This document shows positions 16,478 to 24,437 of a stretch of DNA of 64,000 bases, piece after piece (within the stretch, counting starts at the first letter, position 1; each line of letters opens with the position of its first letter). The notes under the pieces are model-generated. The model was not told the DNA's origin. It was given only the letters and a program-made list of their open reading frames with translations, and ran no database searches. The translations under genes were made by a program, and so were the position numbers. Source of the DNA: Streptomyces sp. DSM 15324 (GTDB taxonomy: Bacteria > Actinomycetota > Actinomycetes > Streptomycetales > Streptomycetaceae); the NCBI RefSeq assembly GCF_001514285.1, contig NZ_KQ949026.1, positions 62,001 through 126,000 of the forward strand. The letters run 5' to 3'.

Positions 16478-17257
16478 TCAGACGTAGAGCTCGGGACGCC
16501 GTTCCCGCAGATACGGGTTGGCCTCGCGGGAGGCGGCGAGGGCGACGGGGTCGGCGTCGGCGAGGACCAGCTCCTCACCGCGTCCGGCGCGGGCCCGGGC
16601 CACCCCGTCGGGACCGGCGAGGGTGGAGAGCCCGACGAACTCGAACTCGCCCTCGTGGCCGACCCGGTTGACGTAGGCGACGTACAGCTGGTTCTCGAAG
16701 GCGCGCACCGGGATCATCGACTCGGCGACGAACTGGAACGGGTGCATCTGCGCGGTCGGGACGAGCAGCAGGTCGGTGCCGGCCAGGGCGTGGGCCCGGA
16801 CGTTCTCCGGGAACTCGACGTCGTAGCAGATCAGGAGGCCGACGGTGAGCCCGCCGAGCTCGGCCTGGACGACGGGCTGCTCCCCCGGGACGAAGTGGTC
16901 CTGCTCGAAGCGGCCGAAGAGATGGGTCTTGCGGTAGTTCGCGAGCCGGGTGCCGTCGGCGGAGATCAGCTGCGCGGCGTTGTACACGGTGTCCCCGGAC
17001 CGCTCGGGGTAGCCGTAGGCGACGGCGACCCCGTGCCGGGCGGCCAGTTCGGCGATCGCGTCCGCGGAGTCGCCGGCGGCGGGCTCGGCGAGGCGCGCGA
17101 GGTCGTCGCCGATCGCGTAGCCGGTGAGGAACAGCTCCGGCGCGACCAGCAGCCCGGCGCCCGCGGCGGCGGCCCGGCCCGCGGCCTCGTCGAGGACCTT
17201 GAGGTTCTCGACGACCGAGCCGGGGCGGCCGGAGCTCTGGAGCAGGGCTGTGCGCAT
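16478..17257 (-). CDS. Carbon-nitrogen hydrolase (nitrilase superfamily amidase)
   Basis: A 259-residue nitrilase-superfamily enzyme with the Glu-Lys-Cys triad in place: Glu in LVAPELFLTGYAIG near residue 41, Lys in YRKTHLFG and Cys in LLICYDVEFPENVR. The form with a short C-terminus matches aliphatic amidases or omega-amidase relatives, acting on a carboxamide. It is the first gene of a probable two-gene operon with the flavin amine oxidase. Substrate assignment beyond an amide is not possible from sequence. Confidence 0.88.
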   Translation of the reverse strand: MRTALLQSSGRPGSVVENLKVLDEAAGRAAAAGAGLLVAPELFLTGYAIGDDLARLAEPAAGDSADAIAELAARHGVAVAYGYPERSGDTVYNAAQLISADGTRLANYRKTHLFGRFEQDHFVPGEQPVVQAELGGLTVGLLICYDVEFPENVRAHALAGTDLLLVPTAQMHPFQFVAESMIPVRAFENQLYVAYVNRVGHEGEFEFVGLSTLAGPDGVARARAGRGEELVLADADPVALAASREANPYLRERRPELYV

Positions 17258-17455
17258 GCGGGGTCCTCACCGGGCGGAAGGGGGGTTCGAGGGGGCGCCC
17301 GGAGCGTTTCGGGGGCCTCCTAGACGGTACGGGCGGGCGCTCCGGCCGGACAAGCAGGAGCCGTTGCGCGCCCGGGAGCGATTCGTTGCGTACGCCGGCG
17401 GCGATGCGGCGATTCGTTGCGCGCCCGCTTCGTTGCGCGCCCGCACCGGCGCCGC

Positions 17456-17552
17456 CGACGGCACCTCACCGCCCCGCACCGCACCACCCCTCACCTCACC
17501 TCACCGGCACCTCACCTCACCGCGCCACCCCTCCCCGCATCTCACCTCACCG
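17456..17552. repeat. Low-complexity CACCTCAC tract
   Basis: A stretch poor in G on the plus strand with repeated CACCTCAC and CCTCACC units, at irregular spacing. It runs to the last codon of the MFS gene at 17547. The rest of the 289-bp gap between 17258 and 17546 has no gene that I can support; it shows scattered GCGATTCGTTGCG direct repeats near 17375-17435. Confidence 0.6.
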
Positions 17553-18647
17553 GCGTCTCCGCCGGCCCACCGCCACCGCCAGGGCCGTCACCAGGTACGG
17601 CACCGCGCCCAGCGCGAACACCGTGCCGTGCGGGAGCGTCGAGCCCAGCGCGCCGTACGCGCCGTAGACGCCGATGGTCAGCACCTCGGTGCCGAGGCTC
17701 GCGACCGAGGTGAGGGTGGCCCGGCCGGTGCCCTCGATGCGCCGCTGGAGCCGGGCGTCGGCGACGACGGTCGCGAGCTGGAAGCCGCCGAAGGCCAGGG
17801 CGACGAGGGCGATGCCGGCCGGGCTGCCGGTGGACGCGCCGAGGCCCAGGGCGAGCGCGGAGCCGGTGAGCAGGGTGGCGAATCCGGTCCGGCCGAGCCG
17901 TTCGGCGGGGCCGGACAGCAGGCTGCCGGCCGTGACCGCGGTCCAGATCAGCATCAGCCAGTAGGGGACGGCCGCCTCGGGCACACCGGTGGCCCGCACC
18001 AGCAGCGAGGTGTACTCGTCGAGGGCGCCCCACACCGCGGCCACGGCCGGGACGAGCAGCAGGGCGCCGCGCACCGAACGGTCGCGGCGGGCGTCGGCGA
18101 GCCCGGTCCGCAGGGTCGCCGCCCAGCTCTCCTCGTGGCCGGTGGCGGTCCGGTGCTCCGGGAAGCGGGTCGCCGTCGCGGCGCACAGCAGACAGGCCAG
18201 GACGCTCGCCGCGCCGACCGCCGGATAGCCGCCCACCGCGAAGACAGGGCCCGCCAGGCCCATCGCCGCCATCACGGCCACCTGGCCCGCCGCGTGGGAC
18301 CGGCCCATGACAGTCGCGTACCGGTCCGCCGCGCCGAGCCGCTCCAGTTCCTCGTAGACCAGCGCCTCCAGGGCACCGGAACCGAGTGCTCCGCGGATGC
18401 CCCACAGGACGAATCCGGCGGCGAAGGCCCACAACGACGGGAAGAGCACCCACAGGGCGAAGCCGGCGCCGCCCAGCAGCGGACCCAGCCAGAGCAGCAG
18501 ACGGCGCGAGAAGGCGTCCGCCCAGGCGCCGGAGGGGATCTCCAGCAGGACGCCCGTGAGCGACCACAGGACGAACAGCGAGGAGATCTGTCCGACGGAC
18601 AGCCCGGTGTCCGCGAACAGCAGCGCGTACACCGGGTAGAGCAGCAC
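17547..18647 (-). CDS. MFS transporter, N-terminus uncertain
   Basis: A membrane protein of at least 366 residues with about 11 hydrophobic segments, of the MFS type. From the GTG at 18647 the first helix is incomplete (LLYPVYALLFADTGLS). The frame stays open upstream and encodes LTATLYAYAFLDEF, which reads as the missing half of helix 1, back to a CTG at 18689. An in-frame TGA lies at about 18717. There is no ATG, GTG or TTG in that added stretch, so either CTG is used or the 5' end has suffered a small mutation. Substrate unknown. The gene ends in a run of arginines. Confidence 0.75.
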   Translation of the reverse strand: MLLYPVYALLFADTGLSVGQISSLFVLWSLTGVLLEIPSGAWADAFSRRLLLWLGPLLGGAGFALWVLFPSLWAFAAGFVLWGIRGALGSGALEALVYEELERLGAADRYATVMGRSHAAGQVAVMAAMGLAGPVFAVGGYPAVGAASVLACLLCAATATRFPEHRTATGHEESWAATLRTGLADARRDRSVRGALLLVPAVAAVWGALDEYTSLLVRATGVPEAAVPYWLMLIWTAVTAGSLLSGPAERLGRTGFATLLTGSALALGLGASTGSPAGIALVALAFGGFQLATVVADARLQRRIEGTGRATLTSVASLGTEVLTIGVYGAYGALGSTLPHGTVFALGAVPYLVTALAVAVGRRRRR

Positions 18648-18744
18648 GAACTCGTCGAGGAACGCGTACGCGTAGAGCGTGGCGGTCAGTCGACGGGTGC
18701 CGGGGCCGGTAGTGGATCAATGTCGCCAGGTCATGCCACCGATG

Positions 18745-20211
18745 TTAGACACCGGCCGGCTCAGTGCCCAGCGGTTTTCCGGGGACCGCGAAGGTGGTGA
18801 TCACCGCCGCGTGGTCGGAGGGCCAGTCGTTGTCCTCGACGTCCGGCCAGGGGCGGGGGTCGCCGCTGACGTACGTCCGGGAGTCCAGCACCCGCAGGCC
18901 CCGGTGGAGCACGAAGTCGATCCGGTCCTGGGGCTCGGGGCGGCCGCTGCCGTCCTCGTGCTCGGCGTGCACCGGGGACCAGGTGTGTCCCGGGTCCCTG
19001 ACGGGGTCGGGGTGGGCCTCGCGGTAGGAGTCGGCGAGGCCCGCGCGTTCGGCGGCGGCGGTCACCGGCCACGCGACGTCCGGCCGGTCCAGGTGGGAGG
19101 GGCTGTTGAAGTCGCCGACGAGGACGACCGGCAGCGCGGGGTCGAGCCGGCCGAGAGCGTCCTTCATCTGGGCGAGCCGCACCTCCTCGTGGGCGATCAG
19201 CTCGGCCGCCGGCAACCCGTCGAAGGCCGCCTCGTAGGGGCCGTACGGCGTGTAGTCCAGGTGGACCGTCCACACGTCGACCTCGGTGCCCCCCACGTCG
19301 AGCCGGACCCCGGCCGCGCCGTAGAAGCCCACGCCGGGGTCGCCGAGGACGGCGGTGATCGGATAGCGGCTGATCACGCCGAGGTTCTCCCCGGCCCGGT
19401 GGTGATGCCAGCCGAGCGCCTCGGCGAGTTCCCCGGCGGCGGTGCCGTACGTCTCCTGGAGGCCGACCACGTCCGCCTCGGTCTCGGTGATCGCCTTGAG
19501 CTGTTTGGCCCGGTGGTCGTGGACCTTGGTGCCGCCGTACCAGAGGTTCCAGGTCATGACCCGCAGGCGGGGCGGGGTCAGCGTGCGCAGCCGCTCGGGG
19601 GTCACGTCCTCCAGGCTGGTCAGCACGGTCCGGCCGGGGGCGGCACCGATGGGGGCCAGCGAGGGCACCGCGAGGACGGCGCACCCCGCCGCCTCGGCGG
19701 AGGCGACCCCGGTCTCGGTGTCCTCGACGGCCACGCAGGCCGAGGGGTGGACGCCGAGGGCGCGGCAGGCGGCGAGGTAGGGGTCGGGAGCGGGCTTGGT
19801 GCGCTCGGTGTCGTCGGCGGTCACGGAGATCGCGAAGCGGTGGGCGCCGAGCGCGTCGAGGACGGTGTCGGCGACGGCCCGGGGGGAGGCGGTGACCAGG
19901 GCGGTGGGCACGCCGTCCCGGGCCAGGGCGTCGAGCAGGGCGAGGGCGCCGGGGCGGGGCACGATGCCGGTGCGCACCCGGTCGGCGAACTCCCGGTGGA
20001 GGGTGTCGGCGAGCTCCGCGGCCGGCCGGCCCGTGGTGGCGGCCAGCCAGTCGGCGGTGTGCTCCACGGGCCGGCCGAGCACCTCCGGCTGGTCTGCTTC
20101 GGTCAGGGGCCGGCCGGCCACTCTTTCCACCGCCTCCCACCACAGCCGCTCGGTGTCGACGAGCGTGCCGTCCATGTCGAACAGGACGGCCTGGAGCGGG
20201 AGTCGCGTCAC
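18745..20211 (-). CDS. HAD phosphatase - EEP (endonuclease/exonuclease/phosphatase) fusion
   Basis: A 488-residue two-domain protein. Residues 1-210 are a beta-phosphoglucomutase-type HAD hydrolase with DMDGT at 12-16, VTAS at 106-109, TKPAPDPY around 138-145 and VEDTETG at 162-168. Residues 215-488 are an EEP metal-dependent phosphodiesterase or nuclease domain (MTWNLWYGG at 219, GLQET with Glu253, GDFNSP, and SDHAAV near the end). Both catalytic sets look complete. I start at the GTG at 20211, which has GAGAG at the right distance; another GTG lies at 20217. It follows the ABC importer genes on the same strand after 88 bp, so it may process the imported phosphorylated compound. Confidence 0.88.
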   Translation of the reverse strand: MTRLPLQAVLFDMDGTLVDTERLWWEAVERVAGRPLTEADQPEVLGRPVEHTADWLAATTGRPAAELADTLHREFADRVRTGIVPRPGALALLDALARDGVPTALVTASPRAVADTVLDALGAHRFAISVTADDTERTKPAPDPYLAACRALGVHPSACVAVEDTETGVASAEAAGCAVLAVPSLAPIGAAPGRTVLTSLEDVTPERLRTLTPPRLRVMTWNLWYGGTKVHDHRAKQLKAITETEADVVGLQETYGTAAGELAEALGWHHHRAGENLGVISRYPITAVLGDPGVGFYGAAGVRLDVGGTEVDVWTVHLDYTPYGPYEAAFDGLPAAELIAHEEVRLAQMKDALGRLDPALPVVLVGDFNSPSHLDRPDVAWPVTAAAERAGLADSYREAHPDPVRDPGHTWSPVHAEHEDGSGRPEPQDRIDFVLHRGLRVLDSRTYVSGDPRPWPDVEDNDWPSDHAAVITTFAVPGKPLGTEPAGV

Positions 20212-20230
20212 GGTCACTCTCTTTCTGTGC

Positions 20231-20293
20231 GGTGGGGGGATGCGGGTTCTGCGCGGTGGGGGATGCAGGTTCTGCGTGGTGGGGGATGCGAGG
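20231..20293. repeat. Short tandem repeat between ABC ATPase and HAD-EEP genes
   Basis: Two and a half copies of a 23-24 bp unit, GGTGGGGGATGC(A/G)GGTTCTGCG, start at 20231, 20255 and 20278. They fill most of the 88-bp spacer between two genes of the same operon. The unit might arise by slippage; no regulatory role is evident. Confidence 0.75.
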
Positions 20294-20299
20294 AGGGGG

Positions 20300-21373
20300 T
20301 CAGGGGGTGCGTTCGGCGACCAGGACCGGCCGCTCGGGGAGCGACACGGTGACGGCTGCCCCCGCGCCGAGGCCGCCGGCCTCGTGTGCGGGCAGGTCGG
20401 CCTTCGCCTCGGTGCCGTCGGCGAGCCGGACGGTGACGCGGACGGCGGCGCCCAGGAAGGAGGTGGCGACCACCCGGGCCGACCCGTCATCGTCGGCGCG
20501 CACGCCGACCGCCTCGGGCCGCACCAGCACGTCGACGTCCGGGCCGGCCGGCACCGGGCCGTCGACGGGCAGCCGCTGCCCGAGCACCTCGACGCCGCCG
20601 TCGGCGAGCCGACCGGGTATGCGGCTCATGGTGCCGACGAACTCGGCGACGAAGGCGGTCGCGGGCCGGCCGTACAGCTCGGCGGGCGGGGCGCACTGTT
20701 CGAGCCGGCCGGCGTGCATCACGGCGACCCGGTCCGCCATGGACAGGGCCTCCTCCTGGTCGTGGGTGACGAACAGGGTGGTGATGCCGAGGTCCTGCTG
20801 GAGCCGGCGGATCTCCTCGCGCAGGCTCAGCCGCACCTTGGCGTCCAGTGCGGACAGCGGCTCGTCGAGGAGCAGGACGCGGGGGCGCAGGGCGAGGGCG
20901 CGGGCCAGGGCGACGCGCTGCTGCTGGCCGCCGGAGAGCTGGTGCGGGAACCGGCCCCCCTTGTCGGCGAGACCGACCAGCTCCAGCAACTCGGCGGCGC
21001 GGGAGCGCCGTTCGGCGGTGCGGACCCCCCGCATGCGCAGTCCGAAGGCCACGTTGTCGCGCGCGTCGAGGTGCGGGAAGAGACTGTACGACTGGAAGAC
21101 CATCCCGGCGTCGCGGCGGTGGGCCGGGACCCGGGTGACGTCCTCGCCGTCGATCAGCACCGCACCGGAGTCGGGATGCTCGAAACCGGCGAGCATGCGC
21201 AGCGCGGTGGTCTTGCCGCAGCCGGAAGGGCCGAGCAGGGCGAGGAGTTCACCGGGGCGGACGGTCAGGTCGAGTCCGTCCAGGGCGACGGTGGGCCCGA
21301 ACTCCCTGCGCAGACCCCGGAATTCCACGGTGGCTGCGGTCGTCGCCGTCTTGTCGGGCGCGGTCACGGTCAT
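20300..21373 (-). CDS. ABC transporter ATP-binding protein (PotA/CysA type)
   Basis: A 357-residue ATPase with Walker A GPSGCGKTT at 48-56, the Q-loop in VFQSYSLFPHL, the signature LSGGQQQRVALARAL, Walker B VLLLDEPLSALD, the switch histidine in FVTHDQEEA, and a C-terminal TOBE-like region for sensing or regulation. This is the class that drives spermidine, iron(III), sulfate or 2-aminoethylphosphonate importers. It forms an operon with two permeases and a lipoprotein: stop and start codons are 3 bp or less apart, or overlap, through the cluster. Confidence 0.93.
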   Translation of the reverse strand: MTVTAPDKTATTAATVEFRGLRREFGPTVALDGLDLTVRPGELLALLGPSGCGKTTALRMLAGFEHPDSGAVLIDGEDVTRVPAHRRDAGMVFQSYSLFPHLDARDNVAFGLRMRGVRTAERRSRAAELLELVGLADKGGRFPHQLSGGQQQRVALARALALRPRVLLLDEPLSALDAKVRLSLREEIRRLQQDLGITTLFVTHDQEEALSMADRVAVMHAGRLEQCAPPAELYGRPATAFVAEFVGTMSRIPGRLADGGVEVLGQRLPVDGPVPAGPDVDVLVRPEAVGVRADDDGSARVVATSFLGAAVRVTVRLADGTEAKADLPAHEAGGLGAGAAVTVSLPERPVLVAERTP

Positions 21374-21376
21374 GGT

Positions 21377-22189
21377 TCATCCCCGGGATGCGGTTCGGGT
21401 ACGCCCGCCGGCACCGGCGAGCGCGAGGAGCAGGACCCATGTCACGAGCAGGCTCAGCACGGACACGGCGACGGAGAGCTGGGCCTGGGAGCCGCTGACG
21501 TTCACGATCCACACGGCGAAGGGCTGGAAGCCCAGCAGCTGGGCCACGGTGAACTCGCCGAGCACCAGGGCCAGGGTGAGGAAGGAGGCGTTGAGCAGGG
21601 CCCCGCGCAGATTGGGCAGGACGGCCTGGACCAGCGCCTGCGGCCAGCCGGCGCCGCAGCTGCGGGCGGCCTCGACGAGGGTGCGGACGTCGACGGCGCG
21701 CAGTCCGGCGTCCAGGGCCCGGTACACGAACGGCAGCGCCATCACGACGTACGCGAGGACGAGCACCACGGGGAAGTCCGGGTTCTGGATCGCCACGAAG
21801 GTCTGGAACAGCGGGGTGCGGGAGAGGTGTTCCGGCCCCCACTTGAGCACGGTCCCGATGCCGGCGACGAACGCGATCGGCGGGACGACGAGCGGCAGCG
21901 AGCACACCACCTCGACGACCGGCCGCAGCCGGGGCGCGGTGAGCCGCAGCGCGACCATGGCGGGCACCATCAGCAGCAGGACGACGGCGATGGTGGCGGC
22001 GGCCAGTTCCAGCGAGAGCAGCAGGCTGGAGGTGAAGCCGTCGGTGGTGAAGATCTGGGTGTAGGCGTCGAAGGTGATCCCCTGGCCGGGCACGTCGACG
22101 GTGAAGACGACGGACGCGGCGAGCGGGACCAGGAAGTACAGTCCGGCGAGGCCGAGGACGCCCCACCGCCACAGGATCAGGCGAGCCAT
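21377..22189 (-). CDS. ABC transporter permease
   Basis: A 270-residue inner-membrane protein with about six hydrophobic helices and the EAA loop that docks on the ATPase (LVEAARSCGAGWPQALVQAVLP near residue 180). The ATG at 22189 lies 13 bp inside the upstream permease gene, so the two are coupled. It is one half of the membrane channel. Its family is that of the CysTW/PotC/PhnV-like permeases. Confidence 0.9.
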   Translation of the reverse strand: MARLILWRWGVLGLAGLYFLVPLAASVVFTVDVPGQGITFDAYTQIFTTDGFTSSLLLSLELAAATIAVVLLLMVPAMVALRLTAPRLRPVVEVVCSLPLVVPPIAFVAGIGTVLKWGPEHLSRTPLFQTFVAIQNPDFPVVLVLAYVVMALPFVYRALDAGLRAVDVRTLVEAARSCGAGWPQALVQAVLPNLRGALLNASFLTLALVLGEFTVAQLLGFQPFAVWIVNVSGSQAQLSVAVSVLSLLVTWVLLLALAGAGGRTRTASRG

Positions 22190-23073
22190 CGCGCGCTCCT
22201 CCGTTGCAGGGGCAGGTACACGGCCATGACCAGACCGGCGACCAGGACCATGTCGAGGCTGAGGGCGAGCGCCACGTTCTCCTGGCCGACCAGGACGTTG
22301 CCGGAGATGGCGTCGGCGATCTGCAGGGTGACCAGCGGGATGGAGCTGCCGACCATCGCGGCGGCGGTGGCGTACGCGGCGAAAGCGCTGCCAAACAGCA
22401 GCACGAGCCCGCCGAGCAGCGAGGGCAGCAGCACGGGCAGGGCCACGTGCCGCCAGTACTGCACGGGCGTCGCGCCGTTGTTCTGGGCGGCCTCGCGCCA
22501 CTGGATGCGCAGTCCCTCCAAAGCCGGCGTGATGGTGAGGACCATCAGCGGGATCAGGAAGTACAGGTAGACGATGACCAGGCCCCAGAAGCTGTAGAGG
22601 TCCCAGCCCTTGTCCGTGAGGCCCAGGTGCCGGGTGAGCACGCCCGCGTTGCCGAGGGTGGCGACGAAGGCGAAGGCCAGCGGGACGCCGCCGAAGTTGG
22701 CGAGCACTCCGGAGGCGGTGAGCACGGCCTCGCGCAGGGCGCGGAACCGGGAGGTGACGACGGCCTGGGCGAGCGGCAGCCCGCACAGGGCGCCGAGGGC
22801 GGCGGAGACGGCCGACAGCTTGACGCTGCCGAGCAGGGCGGTCAGGTACGCCCCCTGGAGCGAGGCCGTCAGATTGCCGGTGGTGTAGGAGGTGGCGCCG
22901 GTGGCCGGGTCCTTGGCGCTGAACGCGCCGTCGAGCATGGCCAGGGCGGGCAGCCCGAAGGCGAGCGCGGTGAAGGCGAGCAGCGGGACGACCGCGAGCC
23001 AGCCGAGCGACCGGCGCCGCCGCTTCACCGCAGCGGCGGGCGCCGTGTCGACCCGTACGGCGGTGGCGGTCAT
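22177..23073 (-). CDS. ABC transporter permease
   Basis: A 298-residue inner-membrane protein with a basic N-terminus (VKRRRRSLGW), six or so helices and an EAA loop (WREAAQNNGATPVQYWRHVALP near residue 195). It is the second channel half. The ATG at 23073 overlaps the TGA of the binding-protein gene as ATGA, and its 3' end overlaps the next permease by 13 bp, so all three are translationally linked. Confidence 0.9.
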   Translation of the reverse strand: MTATAVRVDTAPAAAVKRRRRSLGWLAVVPLLAFTALAFGLPALAMLDGAFSAKDPATGATSYTTGNLTASLQGAYLTALLGSVKLSAVSAALGALCGLPLAQAVVTSRFRALREAVLTASGVLANFGGVPLAFAFVATLGNAGVLTRHLGLTDKGWDLYSFWGLVIVYLYFLIPLMVLTITPALEGLRIQWREAAQNNGATPVQYWRHVALPVLLPSLLGGLVLLFGSAFAAYATAAAMVGSSIPLVTLQIADAISGNVLVGQENVALALSLDMVLVAGLVMAVYLPLQRRSARWLA

Positions 23074-24215
23074 CCGGAGACGGCCTTCGCCCAGCCCTGG
23101 CCGAGCACCGTCTTGGCCTTGCTCTGCTGGTCCTCGGTCGGGAAGGCCGGCGTGCCGGAGACCTCGGGCAGCTTGGCGGCGGCCGTCTTGTCGAGGGTGC
23201 CGGCCTTCTCCAGGGCGGTCATCAGGACGGGGCGGGCGTAGCCCTTGAGCCAGAGGTTCTGGCCCTCGGCGCTGTAGAGGTACTCCTGCCACAGGCGGGC
23301 GGCCGCCGGGTGCGGGGCGTCCTTGTTGACGGCCTGGGAGTAGAACTGGGAGAACTGGCCGTCGGTCGGGACGGCGACCTTCCAGTCGACGCCCTTGGTC
23401 TTGAACTCGTCGGCGTACCCGGCGTTGAGGTAGTCCCAGTCGATGCTGATCGGGGTCTCGCCCTTCTCGACGGTGGCCGGGGTGGACTCGACGGGCGTGT
23501 AGTTGCCGTTCTTCTTCAGCTTGGCGAAGAAGTCGAGGCCGGGCTGGATGTCGTCGAAGGAGCCGCCGTTCGCGAGCGCCGCGGCGTAGACGCCGCCGAA
23601 GGCGGAGCCGGACTTGGTGGGGTTGCCGTTGAGGGCGACCTGGCCCTTGTACTGCGGCTTGAGCAGGTCGGCGAACGTGGTCGGGCAGGTCTTGACGCGC
23701 TTGGCGTCGCAGCCGATGGAGATGTAGCCGCCGTAGTCGTTGTACCAGCGGGCCTGGGCGTCCTTCTGGCCCTCGGGGATGTCGGCGAACGAGGCGACCT
23801 TGTACGGGGCGAGCAGCCCCTGCTGGGCGGCGCTCAGGGCGAAGGAGCTGCCGAGGTCGAGGACGTCCGGCGCGCGGTCCTGGCCCTTGCGGGAGGTCAC
23901 GGCGTTGATCTCGTCCTGGCTGGAGCCGTCCGGGTTCTCGACGGCGATCTTGATGCCGTACTTCTTCTCGAAGCCGTCGATGAGGGCACCGTAGTTGGCC
24001 CAGTCGCGGGGCAGCGCGATGGCGTTGAGCTTGCCCTCCTTCTTCGCCGCCTTCACCAGGGCGTCGAGGCCCCCGAAGTCGGCGGCGGAGGTGGCCGTGG
24101 CGGCGTTCTTGCCGTCGGCGGTGGTCGTGGAGTTGTCGGGGGCGGCGCCACAGGCGCTCAGGGCGAGGGCGGCGAGGACACCGAGGGCTGCGGTTCTCGG
24201 CAGGGACACGGTCAC
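23070..24215 (-). CDS. ABC transporter substrate-binding lipoprotein
   Basis: A 381-residue extracellular solute-binding protein. The signal peptide ends in the lipobox LSACG, with Cys22 as the lipidation site. The mature part has the type-II binding-protein fold of the iron, polyamine and 2-aminoethylphosphonate group (PDVLDLGSSFALSAAQ, ISIDWDYLNAGY). GGAG lies before the GTG at 24215. It is the first gene of the importer operon. With a UTRA-type GntR regulator next door and a phosphatase fusion downstream, an organophosphonate or phosphate ester is a plausible cargo, but this is inference. Confidence 0.9.
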   Translation of the reverse strand: MTVSLPRTAALGVLAALALSACGAAPDNSTTTADGKNAATATSAADFGGLDALVKAAKKEGKLNAIALPRDWANYGALIDGFEKKYGIKIAVENPDGSSQDEINAVTSRKGQDRAPDVLDLGSSFALSAAQQGLLAPYKVASFADIPEGQKDAQARWYNDYGGYISIGCDAKRVKTCPTTFADLLKPQYKGQVALNGNPTKSGSAFGGVYAAALANGGSFDDIQPGLDFFAKLKKNGNYTPVESTPATVEKGETPISIDWDYLNAGYADEFKTKGVDWKVAVPTDGQFSQFYSQAVNKDAPHPAAARLWQEYLYSAEGQNLWLKGYARPVLMTALEKAGTLDKTAAAKLPEVSGTPAFPTEDQQSKAKTVLGQGWAKAVSG

Positions 24216-24267
24216 GGCTTCTCCAGGGGACGACGCGCGAGGGTGCGGGAGATCAGGAGGCGGGGCT

Positions 24268-24285
24268 AACTTGTCTGAACAAGTT
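24268..24285. promoter_or_regulatory. Probable GntR/HutC-type operator of the ABC operon
   Basis: AACTTGT at 24268-24274 mirrors ACAAGTT at 24279-24285 around a 4-bp centre, a perfect 7-bp inverted repeat. The core TGTCTGAACA is close to the HutC-subfamily GntR pattern (GT-N-TA-N-AC). It lies about 53 bp upstream of the binding-protein start, where a repressor would block transcription of the importer. Confidence 0.6.
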
Positions 24286-24393
24286 GGCCCCAGTAACCAC
24301 GCCGCTGATGTCCCCCCGGTAAACTCCGGCGAAACCCTGATCCCTTATTTCGCGGACACTCCGGGCTGTCGTCCCTCACGTTTCGATGTCGAC

Positions 24394-24417
24394 TAGGCTG
24401 GTCAGGCTGTGCACAGC
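24394..24417 (+). promoter_or_regulatory. Candidate -10 and palindrome upstream of gntR
   Basis: TAGGCT at 24394-24399 is a good Streptomyces -10 hexamer 39 bp before the GntR start; no clear -35 is seen. The perfect 12-bp palindrome GCTGTGCACAGC at 24406-24417 falls at or just after the predicted start site, suitable for autoregulation. Confidence 0.45.
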
Positions 24418-24437
24418 AGCTGGAGCGAAGGGAAAGC

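Noticed and set aside
14813..17323. An 836-codon plus-strand frame opposite the amine oxidase and amidase
   Set aside because: It is the antisense shadow of two well-recognised enzymes, and has no family pattern.
17456..17552. CACCTCAC repeats as a CRISPR or integration site
   Set aside because: Units are too short and irregular and there are no spacers, cas genes, integrase or tRNA nearby.
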